DNA of 58,103 nucleotides, from positions 13,125 through 71,227 of the forward strand of contig WTFV01000189.1 of the NCBI GenBank assembly GCA_011523845.1, in the 5' to 3' direction. Shown here piece by piece: positions 17,826-26,385 of this stretch. This DNA comes from Acidobacteriota bacterium. GTDB taxonomy: Bacteria; Acidobacteriota; Vicinamibacteria; Vicinamibacterales; UBA8438. Position 1 is the first letter of the stretch. Every line of letters starts with the position of its first letter. A model generated the notes under the pieces. It saw only the letters and a list, made by a program, of their open reading frames with translations, was not told the DNA's origin and made no database searches. Position numbers and translations under genes: made by a program.

Positions 17826-18035
17826 CTACGGCAGCAGCTTCACGAGGGCGACGATCGCGCCTGCGACGATCCACAGGTGCCGAAGGATGCGCACTTCCAG
17901 GTCGTTGAGGTCGGATTTCGTGGCGGCTGTCTCCTGAACCGCGGCATCCATGACACGCACCACGGCGGCTGCAAGCTTGTCGTCGGCGTCGGCCGCCCGG
18001 AGTTCCTCGACCGCGGCATGCGTCGTATCACGCAT
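17826..18035 (-). CDS. Small protein with helical segment and C-terminal membrane anchor (DUF1640-like)
   Basis: 69 residues from the ATG at 18033-18035. A charged helical stretch (AADADDKLAAAVVRVMDAAV, then ATKSDLNDLEVRILRH) leads into one hydrophobic segment, LWIVAGAIVALVKLLP, at the very end. Layout matches the small coiled-coil tail-anchored protein at 24672-25022, but the N-terminal MFDTHAVARSL module is missing, so this may be a truncated member. No strong ribosome-binding site. It lies on the opposite strand, directly after the helicase relic. Confidence 0.45.
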   Translation of the reverse strand: MRDTTHAAVEELRAADADDKLAAAVVRVMDAAVQETAATKSDLNDLEVRILRHLWIVAGAIVALVKLLP

Positions 18036-18162
18036 GGTTTCGAGCCTACTTGTTCGCTCGGCGCCCGTCAGTTCCCTGCCGAGCGCACCGTTTCGGCATC
18101 GATCCGATGTTCCCGGACCGCGCCGGTCTTCGCCGCCGGAGCCGTGGTTGCCGTGGTCCTGC

Positions 18163-19146
18163 TCACTGCTGGTCGCCGGCCGCGGCCTCGCGCGCCTCCA
18201 TGGCCCGCGCGCCCGAGAGCGAGCTGGGCATCGAGTAGTTGCCCTCGTGGCACGCGTACTCGTAGAGCGGCTCGTCCGTGCGCGTCATCAGCACCTGGGC
18301 CGTCCAGGGACCCGTCCAGCTCGTCGGATCGTTGACCGTGAACTCGTAGACCAGCGTGTCGGGGCCGGCGCGGCGGAAACGCTCGACCAGGTGCAGGTTG
18401 GCGCTCGATCCGCGCAGCGAGGTCTCCCCGAGGAAATTCCGGGTCTCGACAACCAGCGTGTCGTCGTCCCAGCTCGCCCGGGAGTTGCCGACCCACTGTC
18501 GCAGATGCGCCGGCAGGTGCGGGCGGCCGTCGAGCGGAACGATGCGCGCGTTGTGCACCATCTCGTTGAGGATGACCACGTGGTCGGCGGTCTGGAAGAT
18601 CTGCACGTTGTTGTTGTAGGCGCTCGGGGTCATCGGCGGTCCGGAGTTGAAACCGAGCAGACAGCGTTCCGAGGCCCCGCGATCCTCCGGGCCGTGTGCG
18701 TGCCGCCCGCGGAGGATGCTGCGCAGCTCGGCCCGCGCCGCCACCTCCGGCCGCACCGCCGGGATGCGTCCGTTCGGCGGATCGATCACCAGCGAGGTCC
18801 GCTGCTCGGACAGGGTATGCCCGTGCTCGAACCAGATGCGGACCGAGTAGCCGAGACGCGCCCCCAGCGGGGCGTCCTCGCGCTCCGACTCGTTGGCCGC
18901 GCGCTGCTCGGCGAGCTGCTGCTCCCATGCGGCCGCTTCCTCGGCGGTCAGGGTCTCCTGGCCGGCCAGATCCTCCGGCCGCTCCATCGGCGTGGCGGTC
19001 GAGAAGTTCCACACGCCCTGCAGATCCGGGTGACCGTCGGGCGTAAGGGGCGAAGCGTCCTGTCCGGCGCTGCCGCCCGGCAGGAACGCGACGAGGGCAA
19101 TCGCCAACGCGGCGGCGCCGGCGGGCTGCAGGTATCGAAGGGTCAT
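18163..19146 (-). CDS. Conserved exported protein of unknown function (PDLQGVW family)
   Basis: 327 residues. The ATG at 19144-19146 follows GGAGG by 6 nt, preferred over an in-frame ATG 12 codons upstream. An N-terminal hydrophobic signal segment (about 5-25) ends near SAGQ. The mature protein opens with TPDGHPDLQGVWNFSTATP, a hallmark of a family repeated many times in Acidobacteriota genomes, and has WDDDTLVVETRNF and YEFTVNDP later. No catalytic residues are recognisable. Likely periplasmic. It is divergent from the PhoD-like gene across 161 bp. Confidence 0.75.
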   Translation of the reverse strand: MTLRYLQPAGAAALAIALVAFLPGGSAGQDASPLTPDGHPDLQGVWNFSTATPMERPEDLAGQETLTAEEAAAWEQQLAEQRAANESEREDAPLGARLGYSVRIWFEHGHTLSEQRTSLVIDPPNGRIPAVRPEVAARAELRSILRGRHAHGPEDRGASERCLLGFNSGPPMTPSAYNNNVQIFQTADHVVILNEMVHNARIVPLDGRPHLPAHLRQWVGNSRASWDDDTLVVETRNFLGETSLRGSSANLHLVERFRRAGPDTLVYEFTVNDPTSWTGPWTAQVLMTRTDEPLYEYACHEGNYSMPSSLSGARAMEAREAAAGDQQ

Positions 19147-19212
19147 GAGCAACCTCCCTGGTCCAGGAACGGCGGCTGTCACGAACGGGTGGATGTCTCC
19201 CGGAGAGATCCT

Positions 19213-19265
19213 ATTGTAGCCCGGGAATCGTCGGCGGGAGCAGGGAGAAGGCGACGCACTACAAT
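19213..19265. promoter_or_regulatory. Candidate divergent promoter pair built on an inverted ATTGTAG/CTACAAT repeat
   Basis: TACAAT-type -10 boxes occur on both strands: minus strand at 19213-19218 and plus strand at 19260-19265, as parts of a perfect 7-bp inverted repeat (19213-19219 and 19259-19265). Each faces its own gene, 18163-19146 or 19308-20954. No good -35 box is visible for either, so this could equally be an operator. Confidence 0.3.
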
Positions 19266-19307
19266 GGAGCCGTCGCAGCTAGTCCGGCTTCGCCTCGGAG
19301 GGAGAGC

Positions 19308-20954
19308 ATGACCACACGAAGGCCCGTCGATCGTCGGAGATTCCTCGCCGGGAGCGCCGGCGCCCTGGGCGCCTCCGTCTTCGGGCGACTGCCGCTCGAA
19401 CTGCTGGCCGAGCAGGGCGCGCCGCCGCCGGCCCAGGGCGGCTGGGACGCCGGCCGCGTGCGTCACCTGCTGCCGGCGGTCAGCGACTCGCGCATTCTGC
19501 TGAAGGCGTCGTTCGACGGCCCGCTGTCGGGCGCCCCGACGCTGCGGGTCGGCAGCACCGGCGTCACGGGCCGGATGAACGACACGGTGGGGGAGTACTG
19601 GCAGTTCTACGCGACCGGCCTCGACCCGGCGCGCCGCTACGAGCTGTCTCTCACGGGCGCAGACGGGGCGGCGCTGTGCGAGCCGTGGCCGCTGTCGACG
19701 TTCCCGGCGCCGGACGCGCGGCCCGAGCGGCTGCGGATGCTGTTCTTCACCTGCGCCGGCGGCCCGGGCGGCACGTACGCGGGGATCGGTGACCGGAGCG
19801 GCTTCCTGCCGACCGCCATCCGCAACCGTCTCCTGCGCCGGGCGCTGTCGTTCGCGCCTGACGCGGCAATCGCCAACGGCGATCACATCTACTGGGATCT
19901 GCACACCTGGCAGGGGGAGAACGCCGGCCAGCTCAGCCCGAGCGGGCGGCAGTCGAACTTCGACTTCTCGGCGTCGGTGTTCGGCGCGAGCAACGAGGCG
20001 GCGATGAAGGCGGCGGCGGGCCCGCAGATCGTGCCGGTATACGGGACGGACTTCCGCTCGACGCCGATCTGCTTCCTGCAGGACGACCACGACCACTGGG
20101 AGAACGACGCGGTCACCGACGAGATCGCCAATTTCCCGATCCCGTGGTTCCAGCTCCAGCTCGCCCGCGCCACGCAGCAGCTCTACTATCCCGAGTTCCT
20201 GCCCGACGCCCGGCGCCCCGCCGGCCTGCCGTGGTCCGGAACGAGCGACCGCGGCGACCTCTCGGAGAGCTTCGGCACGCTGCGCTACGGCAACCTGACC
20301 GAGATCCTGCTCTACGACGTGCGGCGGACGGTGAGTCTCTCGGGACCGAACGCGGTCTTCATCGACCGGCAGGTCGAGCGCTGGCTGCTGGAGCGCACCG
20401 CGGCGACGGACACGCGGCACCTGGTCCACGCGCCGTCGAACCCCTTCGGGTGGAGCGCCGGCAAGTGGGGCGAGTGGTACCCGGACGTGCTCGACCGCGA
20501 CACCGGCGAGCTGACCACCGCCATCGCCAAGGGCTACTGGCAGGAGGGCTGGCTGCGGCAGCACGACCGGCTGGTCGCGGCGATCGCCGGCCAGCGGGAG
20601 CGCGTGCCGCTGGTGGTGAGCGGCGACCTGCACGCGATCGGCATGGGCCGGATGCACCGGGCCGGCGCGCTGAACCTCAACGCGCGGCCGGTCACGGCGG
20701 TGCTCAGCGGTCCCATCGGCACGTCGGTGCGGGGCTTTCCGTCCGTGGTGCGCGGCGTCGGCGCGACGCCGCCCGAGCACCTCGACATGGAGGAGTCGGT
20801 GGCGCCGATCGAGGACCACGGGTTCACCATCGCCGACTTCCTGCCGGACCGTATCGTGCTGCGCCAGTTCCGGTGGGACGTCGACCGGCAGCCCGTCGAG
20901 GCCATCGACACGCTGGAGGCGTTCCACACGGCCGAGTTGCCCGTCTCGGGGTAG
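19308..20954 (+). CDS. Tat-exported PhoD-like alkaline phosphatase / metallophosphoesterase
   Basis: 548 residues; ATG 19308 is preceded by GGAGGG. The N-terminus has a twin-arginine signal (RRRFLAG, residues 9-15, then a hydrophobic stretch), so the folded enzyme is exported. Metal-binding motifs of the PhoD-like metallophosphatase fold are visible: ANGDHIYWD (about residue 188), LQDDHDHWEND (about 258) and VSGDLHAIG (about 439). It probably hydrolyses phosphodi- or monoesters in the periplasm. The gene stands alone. Its 3' end is duplicated in tandem just beyond the stop. Confidence 0.82.
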   Translation: MTTRRPVDRRRFLAGSAGALGASVFGRLPLELLAEQGAPPPAQGGWDAGRVRHLLPAVSDSRILLKASFDGPLSGAPTLRVGSTGVTGRMNDTVGEYWQFYATGLDPARRYELSLTGADGAALCEPWPLSTFPAPDARPERLRMLFFTCAGGPGGTYAGIGDRSGFLPTAIRNRLLRRALSFAPDAAIANGDHIYWDLHTWQGENAGQLSPSGRQSNFDFSASVFGASNEAAMKAAAGPQIVPVYGTDFRSTPICFLQDDHDHWENDAVTDEIANFPIPWFQLQLARATQQLYYPEFLPDARRPAGLPWSGTSDRGDLSESFGTLRYGNLTEILLYDVRRTVSLSGPNAVFIDRQVERWLLERTAATDTRHLVHAPSNPFGWSAGKWGEWYPDVLDRDTGELTTAIAKGYWQEGWLRQHDRLVAAIAGQRERVPLVVSGDLHAIGMGRMHRAGALNLNARPVTAVLSGPIGTSVRGFPSVVRGVGATPPEHLDMEESVAPIEDHGFTIADFLPDRIVLRQFRWDVDRQPVEAIDTLEAFHTAELPVSG

Positions 20955-21024
20955 CCGGCAGCCCGTCGAGGCCATCGACACGCTGGAGGCGTTCCACACG
21001 GTCGAGTTGCCCGTCTCGGGGTAG
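20885..21024 (+). repeat. 70-bp tandem duplication covering the stop codon of the PhoD-like gene
   Basis: 20885-20954 and 20955-21024 are identical except for one base, and the first 10 bp of a third unit follow at 21025. The unit length is not a multiple of three, and the gene stops at the end of the first copy, so the second copy is noncoding. The single mismatch suggests a fairly recent slippage event. Confidence 0.95.
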
Positions 21025-21161
21025 CCGGCAGCCCAGGCAGCCGGCGCGGCCTCGTCGGAGCGCCCGCATCGCGGGGCTGCCGGTCGGGGCAGGCGTCCGT
21101 CTCGCCTGCGTCCAAGGGCGAGGCGCGCGCGGACAAGACCGCCCCCGGGTCCGCCCGCCGA

Positions 21162-22034
21162 TCAGGACGTGCAGCGCTGCCGCGCCAGGCGCCGGAACGC
21201 CTCGGAGAGCGCCCGTGTCACCGGTCCCGGCCGACCGTCGCCGACGGGGCGCCGATCGACGCGGGTGACCGCGAGCACCTCGCGGGTCGTGCTGGTCACG
21301 AAGAGCTCGTCGGCGGTGGCGAGGTCGGCGGGCAGGAGCGTCTCTTCCCGCACCGGAATGCCCGCCGACGCCCCCACCTCGAAGACGAAGTTGCGCGTGA
21401 CGCCCTCCAGGATTCCCGCCTCGACGGGCGGCGTCAGGGCGGCGCCGTCGCGCACCAGGAAGAAGTTCGACTGCGCGCACTCGGCCAGCTCGCCGCGGTG
21501 GTTGCACATGAGGGCCTCGGCGGCCCCGGCGCGCAGCGCCTCCTGCATCGCGAGAGCGTTGTTGAGCAGGTTGTTCGACTTGATCCGGGGATGGAGAGAC
21601 TGCGGGTGATTGCGCAGTACCGACGACTGCACGATGCCGATGCCGGTCGCCACGACGCCGGCGGGCGTTTCCGCATGCGGCCGCACGATGACGACGACGG
21701 TCGGCGGGGGGCAGTTGGCGAGGCCATAGCCGAGTTCGCCGGCGCCGCGGGTCAGCAGCAGGCGTATGCTGCGCTCGCCGGGTCCGTCGACGGCCTGCAT
21801 CGTGGCCAGGATGCGGGCGGTGAAGGTCGGGTCGTCGAGCGGCGGCTCCAGCGCGATGCGTTCCGCCGACGCCCGCAGCCGGGCGAGGTGGCGGTCGAGC
21901 AGGAACGGCCGCTGATTGTAGGTGCGCAGCGTTTCGTAGACCCCTTCGCCGAAAAGGAATCCACGATCCAGCACCGGGACGCTGGCGCTCTCCGCGTCGC
22001 CGAGGCGTCCGTTGACGTCGATGGCTATCTGCAT
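21162..22034 (-). CDS. Class IV PLP-dependent aminotransferase (branched-chain / D-amino acid / ADC-lyase type)
   Basis: 290 residues from the ATG at 22032-22034, with GGAG 8 nt upstream; this start gives the family-typical opening MQIAIDVNGRL. VLDRGFLFGEGVYETLRTYN (residues about 20-40), RIKSNNLLNNALA with the Schiff-base lysine (about 146) and GILEGVTRNFV (about 208) are fold-type IV hallmarks. Substrate class cannot be settled from these motifs: IlvE, D-alanine transaminase and aminodeoxychorismate lyase share them. It is divergent from nnr and not in an operon with other biosynthetic genes. Confidence 0.85.
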   Translation of the reverse strand: MQIAIDVNGRLGDAESASVPVLDRGFLFGEGVYETLRTYNQRPFLLDRHLARLRASAERIALEPPLDDPTFTARILATMQAVDGPGERSIRLLLTRGAGELGYGLANCPPPTVVVIVRPHAETPAGVVATGIGIVQSSVLRNHPQSLHPRIKSNNLLNNALAMQEALRAGAAEALMCNHRGELAECAQSNFFLVRDGAALTPPVEAGILEGVTRNFVFEVGASAGIPVREETLLPADLATADELFVTSTTREVLAVTRVDRRPVGDGRPGPVTRALSEAFRRLARQRCTS

Positions 22035-22134
22035 GGTCGGTTCTCCGTCGCCGCGCGTCGACGGCAACCGTCGAGAGTCCGTGGTGACACGTCGCGCAGC
22101 ACCGAGATTATCTCCTGTCCGGGGTGGTGCTCAG

Positions 22135-22212
22135 CCGCGCCCGGGGGCGGCGATAGTGCGATTCGGGCGGGCCGATCCTGAAGCGGTGGTCTCCGCCGCG
22201 CCCGGGGGCGGC
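22135..22212. repeat. Pair of 17-bp direct repeats in a divergent intergenic region
   Basis: CCGCGCCCGGGGGCGGC occurs at 22135-22151 and 22196-22212, 61 bp apart, between the aminotransferase start (22034) and nnr (22264). Each copy is nearly palindromic. They may be regulator sites or simply GC-rich repeats. Confidence 0.45.
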
Positions 22213-22263
22213 TCTCGTCCGGCGTCCCCACGCCCGCGGGCGCGCACCGGATAGGATCCCCTG

Positions 22264-23814
22264 ATGCGCGTACTGACGCCGGCGCAGATGCGCGAAGCCG
22301 AGCGGCGCACCATCGAAGACCATGGCGTACCGTCGCTGCGGCTGATGGAGCGCGCCGGTGAACAGGTCGTTGCGGCCATCGAAGCGCACCTCGCCGGCCG
22401 CCCCGGGGCGGCGGCCGTCCTCTGCGGTCGGGGGAACAACGGCGGCGACGGGTGGGTGGTCGCACGGTTGCTCGGGGAGCGGGACCGGGACGTCCTCGGG
22501 GTCCTGTTCGGCACGGCCGGCGACGTGGCGGGCGATGCGCGCACGAACCTGGAGCGCGCGCGGCAGGCGGGAATCCCCATCGTGGAGGTGACCGGCGAGG
22601 ACGACTGGCGCCGCTGTCGGCCGCGGCTCGACGCCCGCCTCGTCGTCGACGCGATCCTGGGCACGGGCCAGAAACGCCCGCTGACCGGGTTGCTGGCGAC
22701 GGTGGCCGACGACGTCAACGCCATGACCGGAACCGTCGTGTCAATCGACCTGCCGTCGGGGATCCTGAGCGACCTGTCGCGCCGCGCCGATCCCTGCCTC
22801 CGGCCGGTGCTGACGGTCACGCTCGGCGCTCCGAAGCTGGCCCTCGCCTTGCGACCGGAGCCGGCCGGTCAGGTGGTCGTGGCGGACATCGGCATTCCCG
22901 CCGCGGTCATCGCGAAGCTGGACGCTCCCCGCATCGGCCTGCTTGCGGCGGGGGAAATGCGGTCGTCCATACCGAGCCGTCATCCGGAGTCGCACAAGGG
23001 CGACTACGGCCGCGTCGCAATCGTCGCGGGTTCGCGCGGGAAGACCGGCGCGGCGTGTCTGGCCGGACTCGGCGCCCTGCGCGCGGGGGCGGGCCTGGTG
23101 ACAGTGGCCACGCCGGCGTCGTGCCTGGACGTGGTCGCCCGGGAGCCGGAGTACATGACCCTCGGACTGCCGGATGAGAACGGGGTGGCGACAGGGAACG
23201 GACTGGATGCCCTGCTGGCCGGTCCGTGGGACGTGATGGCGGCGGGACCGGGGCTCGGCACCGGCCGCGGCTGCCGGACGATCGTGCAGGCGCTGCTCGA
23301 CCGGCCGGCACGCGGCCCGCTCGTGCTCGACGCGGATGCGCTGACCGCCTGCGCGGAACAGCCCGAGCGTCTCCGCGGCCACCCGGACGCACCGGTCGTG
23401 ATCACGCCGCATCCGGGCGAGATGGCGCGGCTCGCGGCCACCGGGGTCGCCGACGTGCAGCGGGACCGCGTCGGCGTGGCGCATCGGTTCGCGGCGGACC
23501 ACGGCGTTCACGTGGTCCTGAAGGGCGCACGCACGGTCATCGCCGCCCCGGATGGCGCGGTATGGATCAACACCACCGGCAATCCGGGCATGGCCAAGGG
23601 CGGCAGCGGCGACGTGCTGACCGGTGTGGTGGCCGCCTGGCTGGCGCAGGTGCGGGACGTGGGGGCGGCGGTGGCGCTCGCAGTCCATCTCCACGGCCTG
23701 GCGGGCGACCTCGCGGTGCGGGAGACTGGCGAAACCGGTCTGCTGGCGCGGGACATCGCCCGCCGGCTCGGGCCGGCGGTGGTGGAGCTCGCGGGCGGAG
23801 GCCGCGACCGATGA
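22264..23814 (+). CDS. nnr: Bifunctional NAD(P)H-hydrate epimerase / ADP-dependent NAD(P)H-hydrate dehydratase
   Basis: 516 residues. The N-terminal YjeF_N epimerase domain (about 1-215) has AEARRT-like opening residues and GRGNNGGDGWVVARLL near 59. The C-terminal ribokinase-like NnrD domain (about 230-510) has SRGKTGAACLAGLGALRAG and TTGNPGMAKGGSGDVLTG near 436. Together they epimerise and dehydrate damaged (hydrated) NADH and NADPH. The stop overlaps the tsaE start as ATGA, a pairing widely conserved in bacteria. Confidence 0.95.
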   Translation: MRVLTPAQMREAERRTIEDHGVPSLRLMERAGEQVVAAIEAHLAGRPGAAAVLCGRGNNGGDGWVVARLLGERDRDVLGVLFGTAGDVAGDARTNLERARQAGIPIVEVTGEDDWRRCRPRLDARLVVDAILGTGQKRPLTGLLATVADDVNAMTGTVVSIDLPSGILSDLSRRADPCLRPVLTVTLGAPKLALALRPEPAGQVVVADIGIPAAVIAKLDAPRIGLLAAGEMRSSIPSRHPESHKGDYGRVAIVAGSRGKTGAACLAGLGALRAGAGLVTVATPASCLDVVAREPEYMTLGLPDENGVATGNGLDALLAGPWDVMAAGPGLGTGRGCRTIVQALLDRPARGPLVLDADALTACAEQPERLRGHPDAPVVITPHPGEMARLAATGVADVQRDRVGVAHRFAADHGVHVVLKGARTVIAAPDGAVWINTTGNPGMAKGGSGDVLTGVVAAWLAQVRDVGAAVALAVHLHGLAGDLAVRETGETGLLARDIARRLGPAVVELAGGGRDR

Positions 23815-24236
23815 CGACGACCGAGATCAGCCGCTCCGAGGCGGACACGCTCCGGATCGCCCGCGAGCTCGCCGCTGCGCTGGACGAGGCGCCCGCGGCC
23901 GTGCTCCTGTACGGCGAGCTCGGTGCCGGCAAGACCGCCTTCGTGCGCGGGCTCGTGGACGGGGCGGGCGGCTGCCCCGACGACGTCAGCAGCCCGACGT
24001 TCGTGCTGATGCAGGAGTACTCGGGACGCCGGCTCGTACACCACGTCGACCTGTACCGCCTGGGCGGCGACGATGTCGCGGACCTCGAGCCGCTGCTGGA
24101 CGAGATGCTGGACGGCGAGGCCATCGTCGCCATCGAGTGGGCGGACCGGCTGCGAAGCGCGCCCGAGCCGGCCGTGCGGGTGCGCATCGCGGACCGGGGC
24201 GGAGACCAACGGGAGATTACCGTCGAGAGGCCGTGA
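23811..24236 (+). CDS. tsaE: tRNA threonylcarbamoyladenosine biosynthesis ATPase TsaE
   Basis: 141 residues, starting at the ATG that overlaps the nnr stop by 4 bp. The P-loop GELGAGKT is at residues 35-42, followed by VSSPTFVLMQEY and HVDLYRL, the conserved TsaE blocks, and IEWADRL near 110. TsaE works with TsaB and TsaD to make t6A37 in ANN-decoding tRNAs; neither partner is in the window. It is the last intact rightward gene before the recombinase scar. Confidence 0.95.
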   Translation: MTTTEISRSEADTLRIARELAAALDEAPAAVLLYGELGAGKTAFVRGLVDGAGGCPDDVSSPTFVLMQEYSGRRLVHHVDLYRLGGDDVADLEPLLDEMLDGEAIVAIEWADRLRSAPEPAVRVRIADRGGDQREITVERP

Positions 24237-24288
24237 GCGGGTTGTTTGCGGGAGGGGGCGAAATCCTACGCTAACTAGCCAAACTAGC

Positions 24289-24448
24289 CACAGCGGGCGG
24301 CGCGGCATGGCCTCCGAGCTCGTGCGCCGCGGGGCCAGCACCACCGCCATCCAGCAGGCCGGCGGGTGGCGCAGCCCGCAGATGGGTCGCCCGCTACGCC
24401 AGCGCCGTCAACGTCGAGGACGGCGCGGTCGCGCGCTTCTTCGGGTAG
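24289..24448 (+). pseudogene. C-terminal relic of a tyrosine recombinase (HxxR...W...Y part)
   Basis: The frame encodes HSGRRGMASELVRRGASTT and IQQAGGWRSPQM, the second half of an integrase catalytic domain. One extra G after the Met codon shifts the frame; the continuation is VARYASAVNVEDGAVARFFG with the catalytic tyrosine, ending at the TAG at 24446-24448. N-terminal parts are absent upstream. A tandem 9-bp direct repeat (AACTAGCCA twice, 24273-24290) overlaps its left edge. Confidence 0.75.
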
Positions 24449-24671
24449 TTGTCCGACCGATCGTGGCGACGGGCCGCGGCGCTCGCCGTGGAGATGATGG
24501 CGCTGCAGGGGTGCCGTCGCGGACGTGCAGGGTCCGGACAGCGGGCCATCCCTGCGGCCGGAACCGGCCAGCCGAGAGGCGAGCGCCGGAGACTTCAGCA
24601 CGCCCGCGAGAACTGGACCGAAGGAGGCGAATCCGGGGCCCCGATCGGAAAGGGCGCGAATCGCACCCCGG

Positions 24672-25022
24672 TTACGGGAAGAACACCAGCTTGATCAAGA
24701 GTCCCAGGACGACCGGCCCGTACCCGAACTTGAGCAACTTCATGTCGGACTTCAGCTCCGCTTCGATGCGGCTCATCTGCGTCGACAAGCGCGTGTCGAG
24801 GTTCGCAACTTCGGTGCGCACCTCGGAGATCTGCGTCGACAAACGCGTGTCGAGGTTCGCGATCTCGGCCCGCAACTCGGCCTGGCCGGCCTTGAACTGG
24901 TCCGAGGTGACGTGGTCGCCCTGCTCGGCCGCCGAGCGGATGGCGTCGGTGAGGGCGTCGGCCTGGGCCGGCGTGAAGTCGGCCGCGGTCAGCGAACGGG
25001 CGACAGCGTGCGTGTCGAACAT
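24672..25022 (-). CDS. Small coiled-coil protein with C-terminal membrane anchor (DUF1640-like)
   Basis: 116 residues from the ATG at 25020-25022; a TTG seven codons upstream is possible, but the family usually opens MFDTHAVARSL. An N-terminal module (SLTAADFTPAQADALTDAI) is followed by heptad-like repeats containing two near-copies of ANLDTRLSTQ, then a hydrophobic end (YGPVVLGLLIKLVFFP). GGGAG lies about 12 nt upstream, weakly placed. Function is unknown; the shape suggests an oligomeric membrane-tethered rod. It is enclosed by recombinase relics on both sides, suggesting it is cargo of, or a neighbour caught in, an old integration event. Confidence 0.7.
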   Translation of the reverse strand: MFDTHAVARSLTAADFTPAQADALTDAIRSAAEQGDHVTSDQFKAGQAELRAEIANLDTRLSTQISEVRTEVANLDTRLSTQMSRIEAELKSDMKLLKFGYGPVVLGLLIKLVFFP

Positions 25023-25178
25023 CAGGACACAATTCTCCCACAAACGAGGCTCTTCACCTCGGTCGCGCTCGTCACAGATAACGCGCGACGGCGCCGCGTT
25101 CTACGGTCGCCCCGGCGGCGTAGTGTGCCACCATTGCGCGGCGTCTTCCAGTTTTCCGGTGAGCATCACGTCAGTGGG

Positions 25179-25690
25179 TCAACGCGACTGCGGCGCACGC
25201 ACGGTGACGCGCATGCCGTCGCCCTCGGCCGCGTCGGCGACGTCGGCCCAGCGCAGCGCGCTGACCTCGCTGCGCCGCATCCCGGCCATGAACAGCAGGC
25301 CGGCGATCACGGCGTCGAGACGTCCGCGCTCGTTGGCGAGCTGGTCGGACTCGAGGCCGCGTCCGCGACGTCGCGGCCGGCTGCAGGTGGCGAACAACCG
25401 CGGCCAGGTCGGCCATGTCGAACGGCCGTGCCTGCCCGCGTCCCCGATCTCCTGCACTCCGCCGGTAGCCGGCGAGGACCCGGGCGGTCCGCTCGCCGGT
25501 GGGCGCGGGCCGCCCGGCCAGCTTCGCGCGGAAGGTTCGCGGCGGCGACCGCCATTGCCGCGCTCGCTGGCGAGCGGCCGTCGTCGTGCAGCTCGGCGAG
25601 GTGGGGCCGCGAGCTCGCGGCCGTCGAGCCAGGCGTCGAGGCGGCTGAGCGCCCCGGCGTAGGCGCGGCGGGTGTTCTCGCTGATGGAGG
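25179..25690 (-). pseudogene. Frameshifted N-terminal half of a tyrosine recombinase
   Basis: Reading the minus strand across frames gives a core-binding domain (SISENTRRAYAGALSRL, then DAWLDGRELAA), then AKLAGRPAPTGERTARVL and DRGRGQARPFDMADLAAVV, then GLLFMAGMRRSEVSALRW with the first catalytic arginine, ending near 25179. At least three frameshifts are needed and the sequence stops before the catalytic Lys and HxxR parts. It is a clear relic. Confidence 0.7.
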
Positions 25691-25820
25691 CCTAGACCAG
25701 GCGCGCCTGGCCGCTGCCCGAGGACCTGGCGGCGGAGGGCATCAAGCGGCTCCCGACCGGCCGGATCCAGAGGATCGGGGCCGGAATCGCGAGATCCGCG
25801 AACGAACCCGGCCATGAACC

Positions 25821-26190
25821 CTACCAGCGCAGGCAAGGGTCGACAGGTGCGAGTATGTCGTCGACGGCGTCCAGCAGGGGAACGATGGCACCGGTGTGCG
25901 GGTCGTCTTCGCGATCGCCGTCCGCGGCGACGTCGCGCTCGATGTCGTCGGCGAGCATGCCTGGGTCCTCGACGGCGCGGGCGAAGTGCCCGGCGAGCAG
26001 GCGCAGGTCCTCGCGGCAGCCGTCGGCGTTCGTCTTCGACGAGCGGGACGCGGACCCGCAGCTGCCCGGCGCGCGCCGTTGGCGTGATGTCGCCCCAGAC
26101 CAAGGCGGCGATCTCGGAGCGGCGCAGTTCCCGCGTAGAACGCCAGCGCCACGATCGCGGCGTCGCGACGGCCGCCGGCCGCCGCCGCCG
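25821..26190 (-). pseudogene. Second tyrosine recombinase relic (first Arg and Lys region)
   Basis: Minus-strand frames give RRDAAIVALAFYAG, then after a frameshift LRRSEIAALVWGDI (first catalytic arginine), then after another shift SSKTNADGCREDLRLLAG (catalytic lysine hairpin). A further acidic tail follows (to 25821) that I cannot assign. It duplicates the Arg-region block of the neighbouring relic, so at least two different recombinases once lay here. 26191-26385 holds no recognisable gene. Confidence 0.6.
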
Positions 26191-26385
26191 CGGACGTCTC
26201 CCGTCGCCGGTCCGCGGCGCTGGGGCAAGTCCGGTCCGATTGCCGGTGAGCTCCCCCGGGGAGTCGCCCAGCCCGCGGCAGATGTGACCCGCCGAGTTCA
26301 AACAACAGGAGCTGCCCGGCGTGATCTCCCCGCCGGAGCCGGCGAGCCTGCGGCGGCGTCCGGATGGCGCGGCGCCGGGACCGGG

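Noticed and set aside
19179..20999. 606-codon minus-strand ORF opposite the PhoD-like gene
   Set aside because: Antisense shadow; the plus strand carries a Tat signal and metallophosphatase motifs.
24237..24671. tRNA gene serving as attachment site beside tsaE
   Set aside because: No cloverleaf with a T-arm GTTC motif and acceptor pairing was found.
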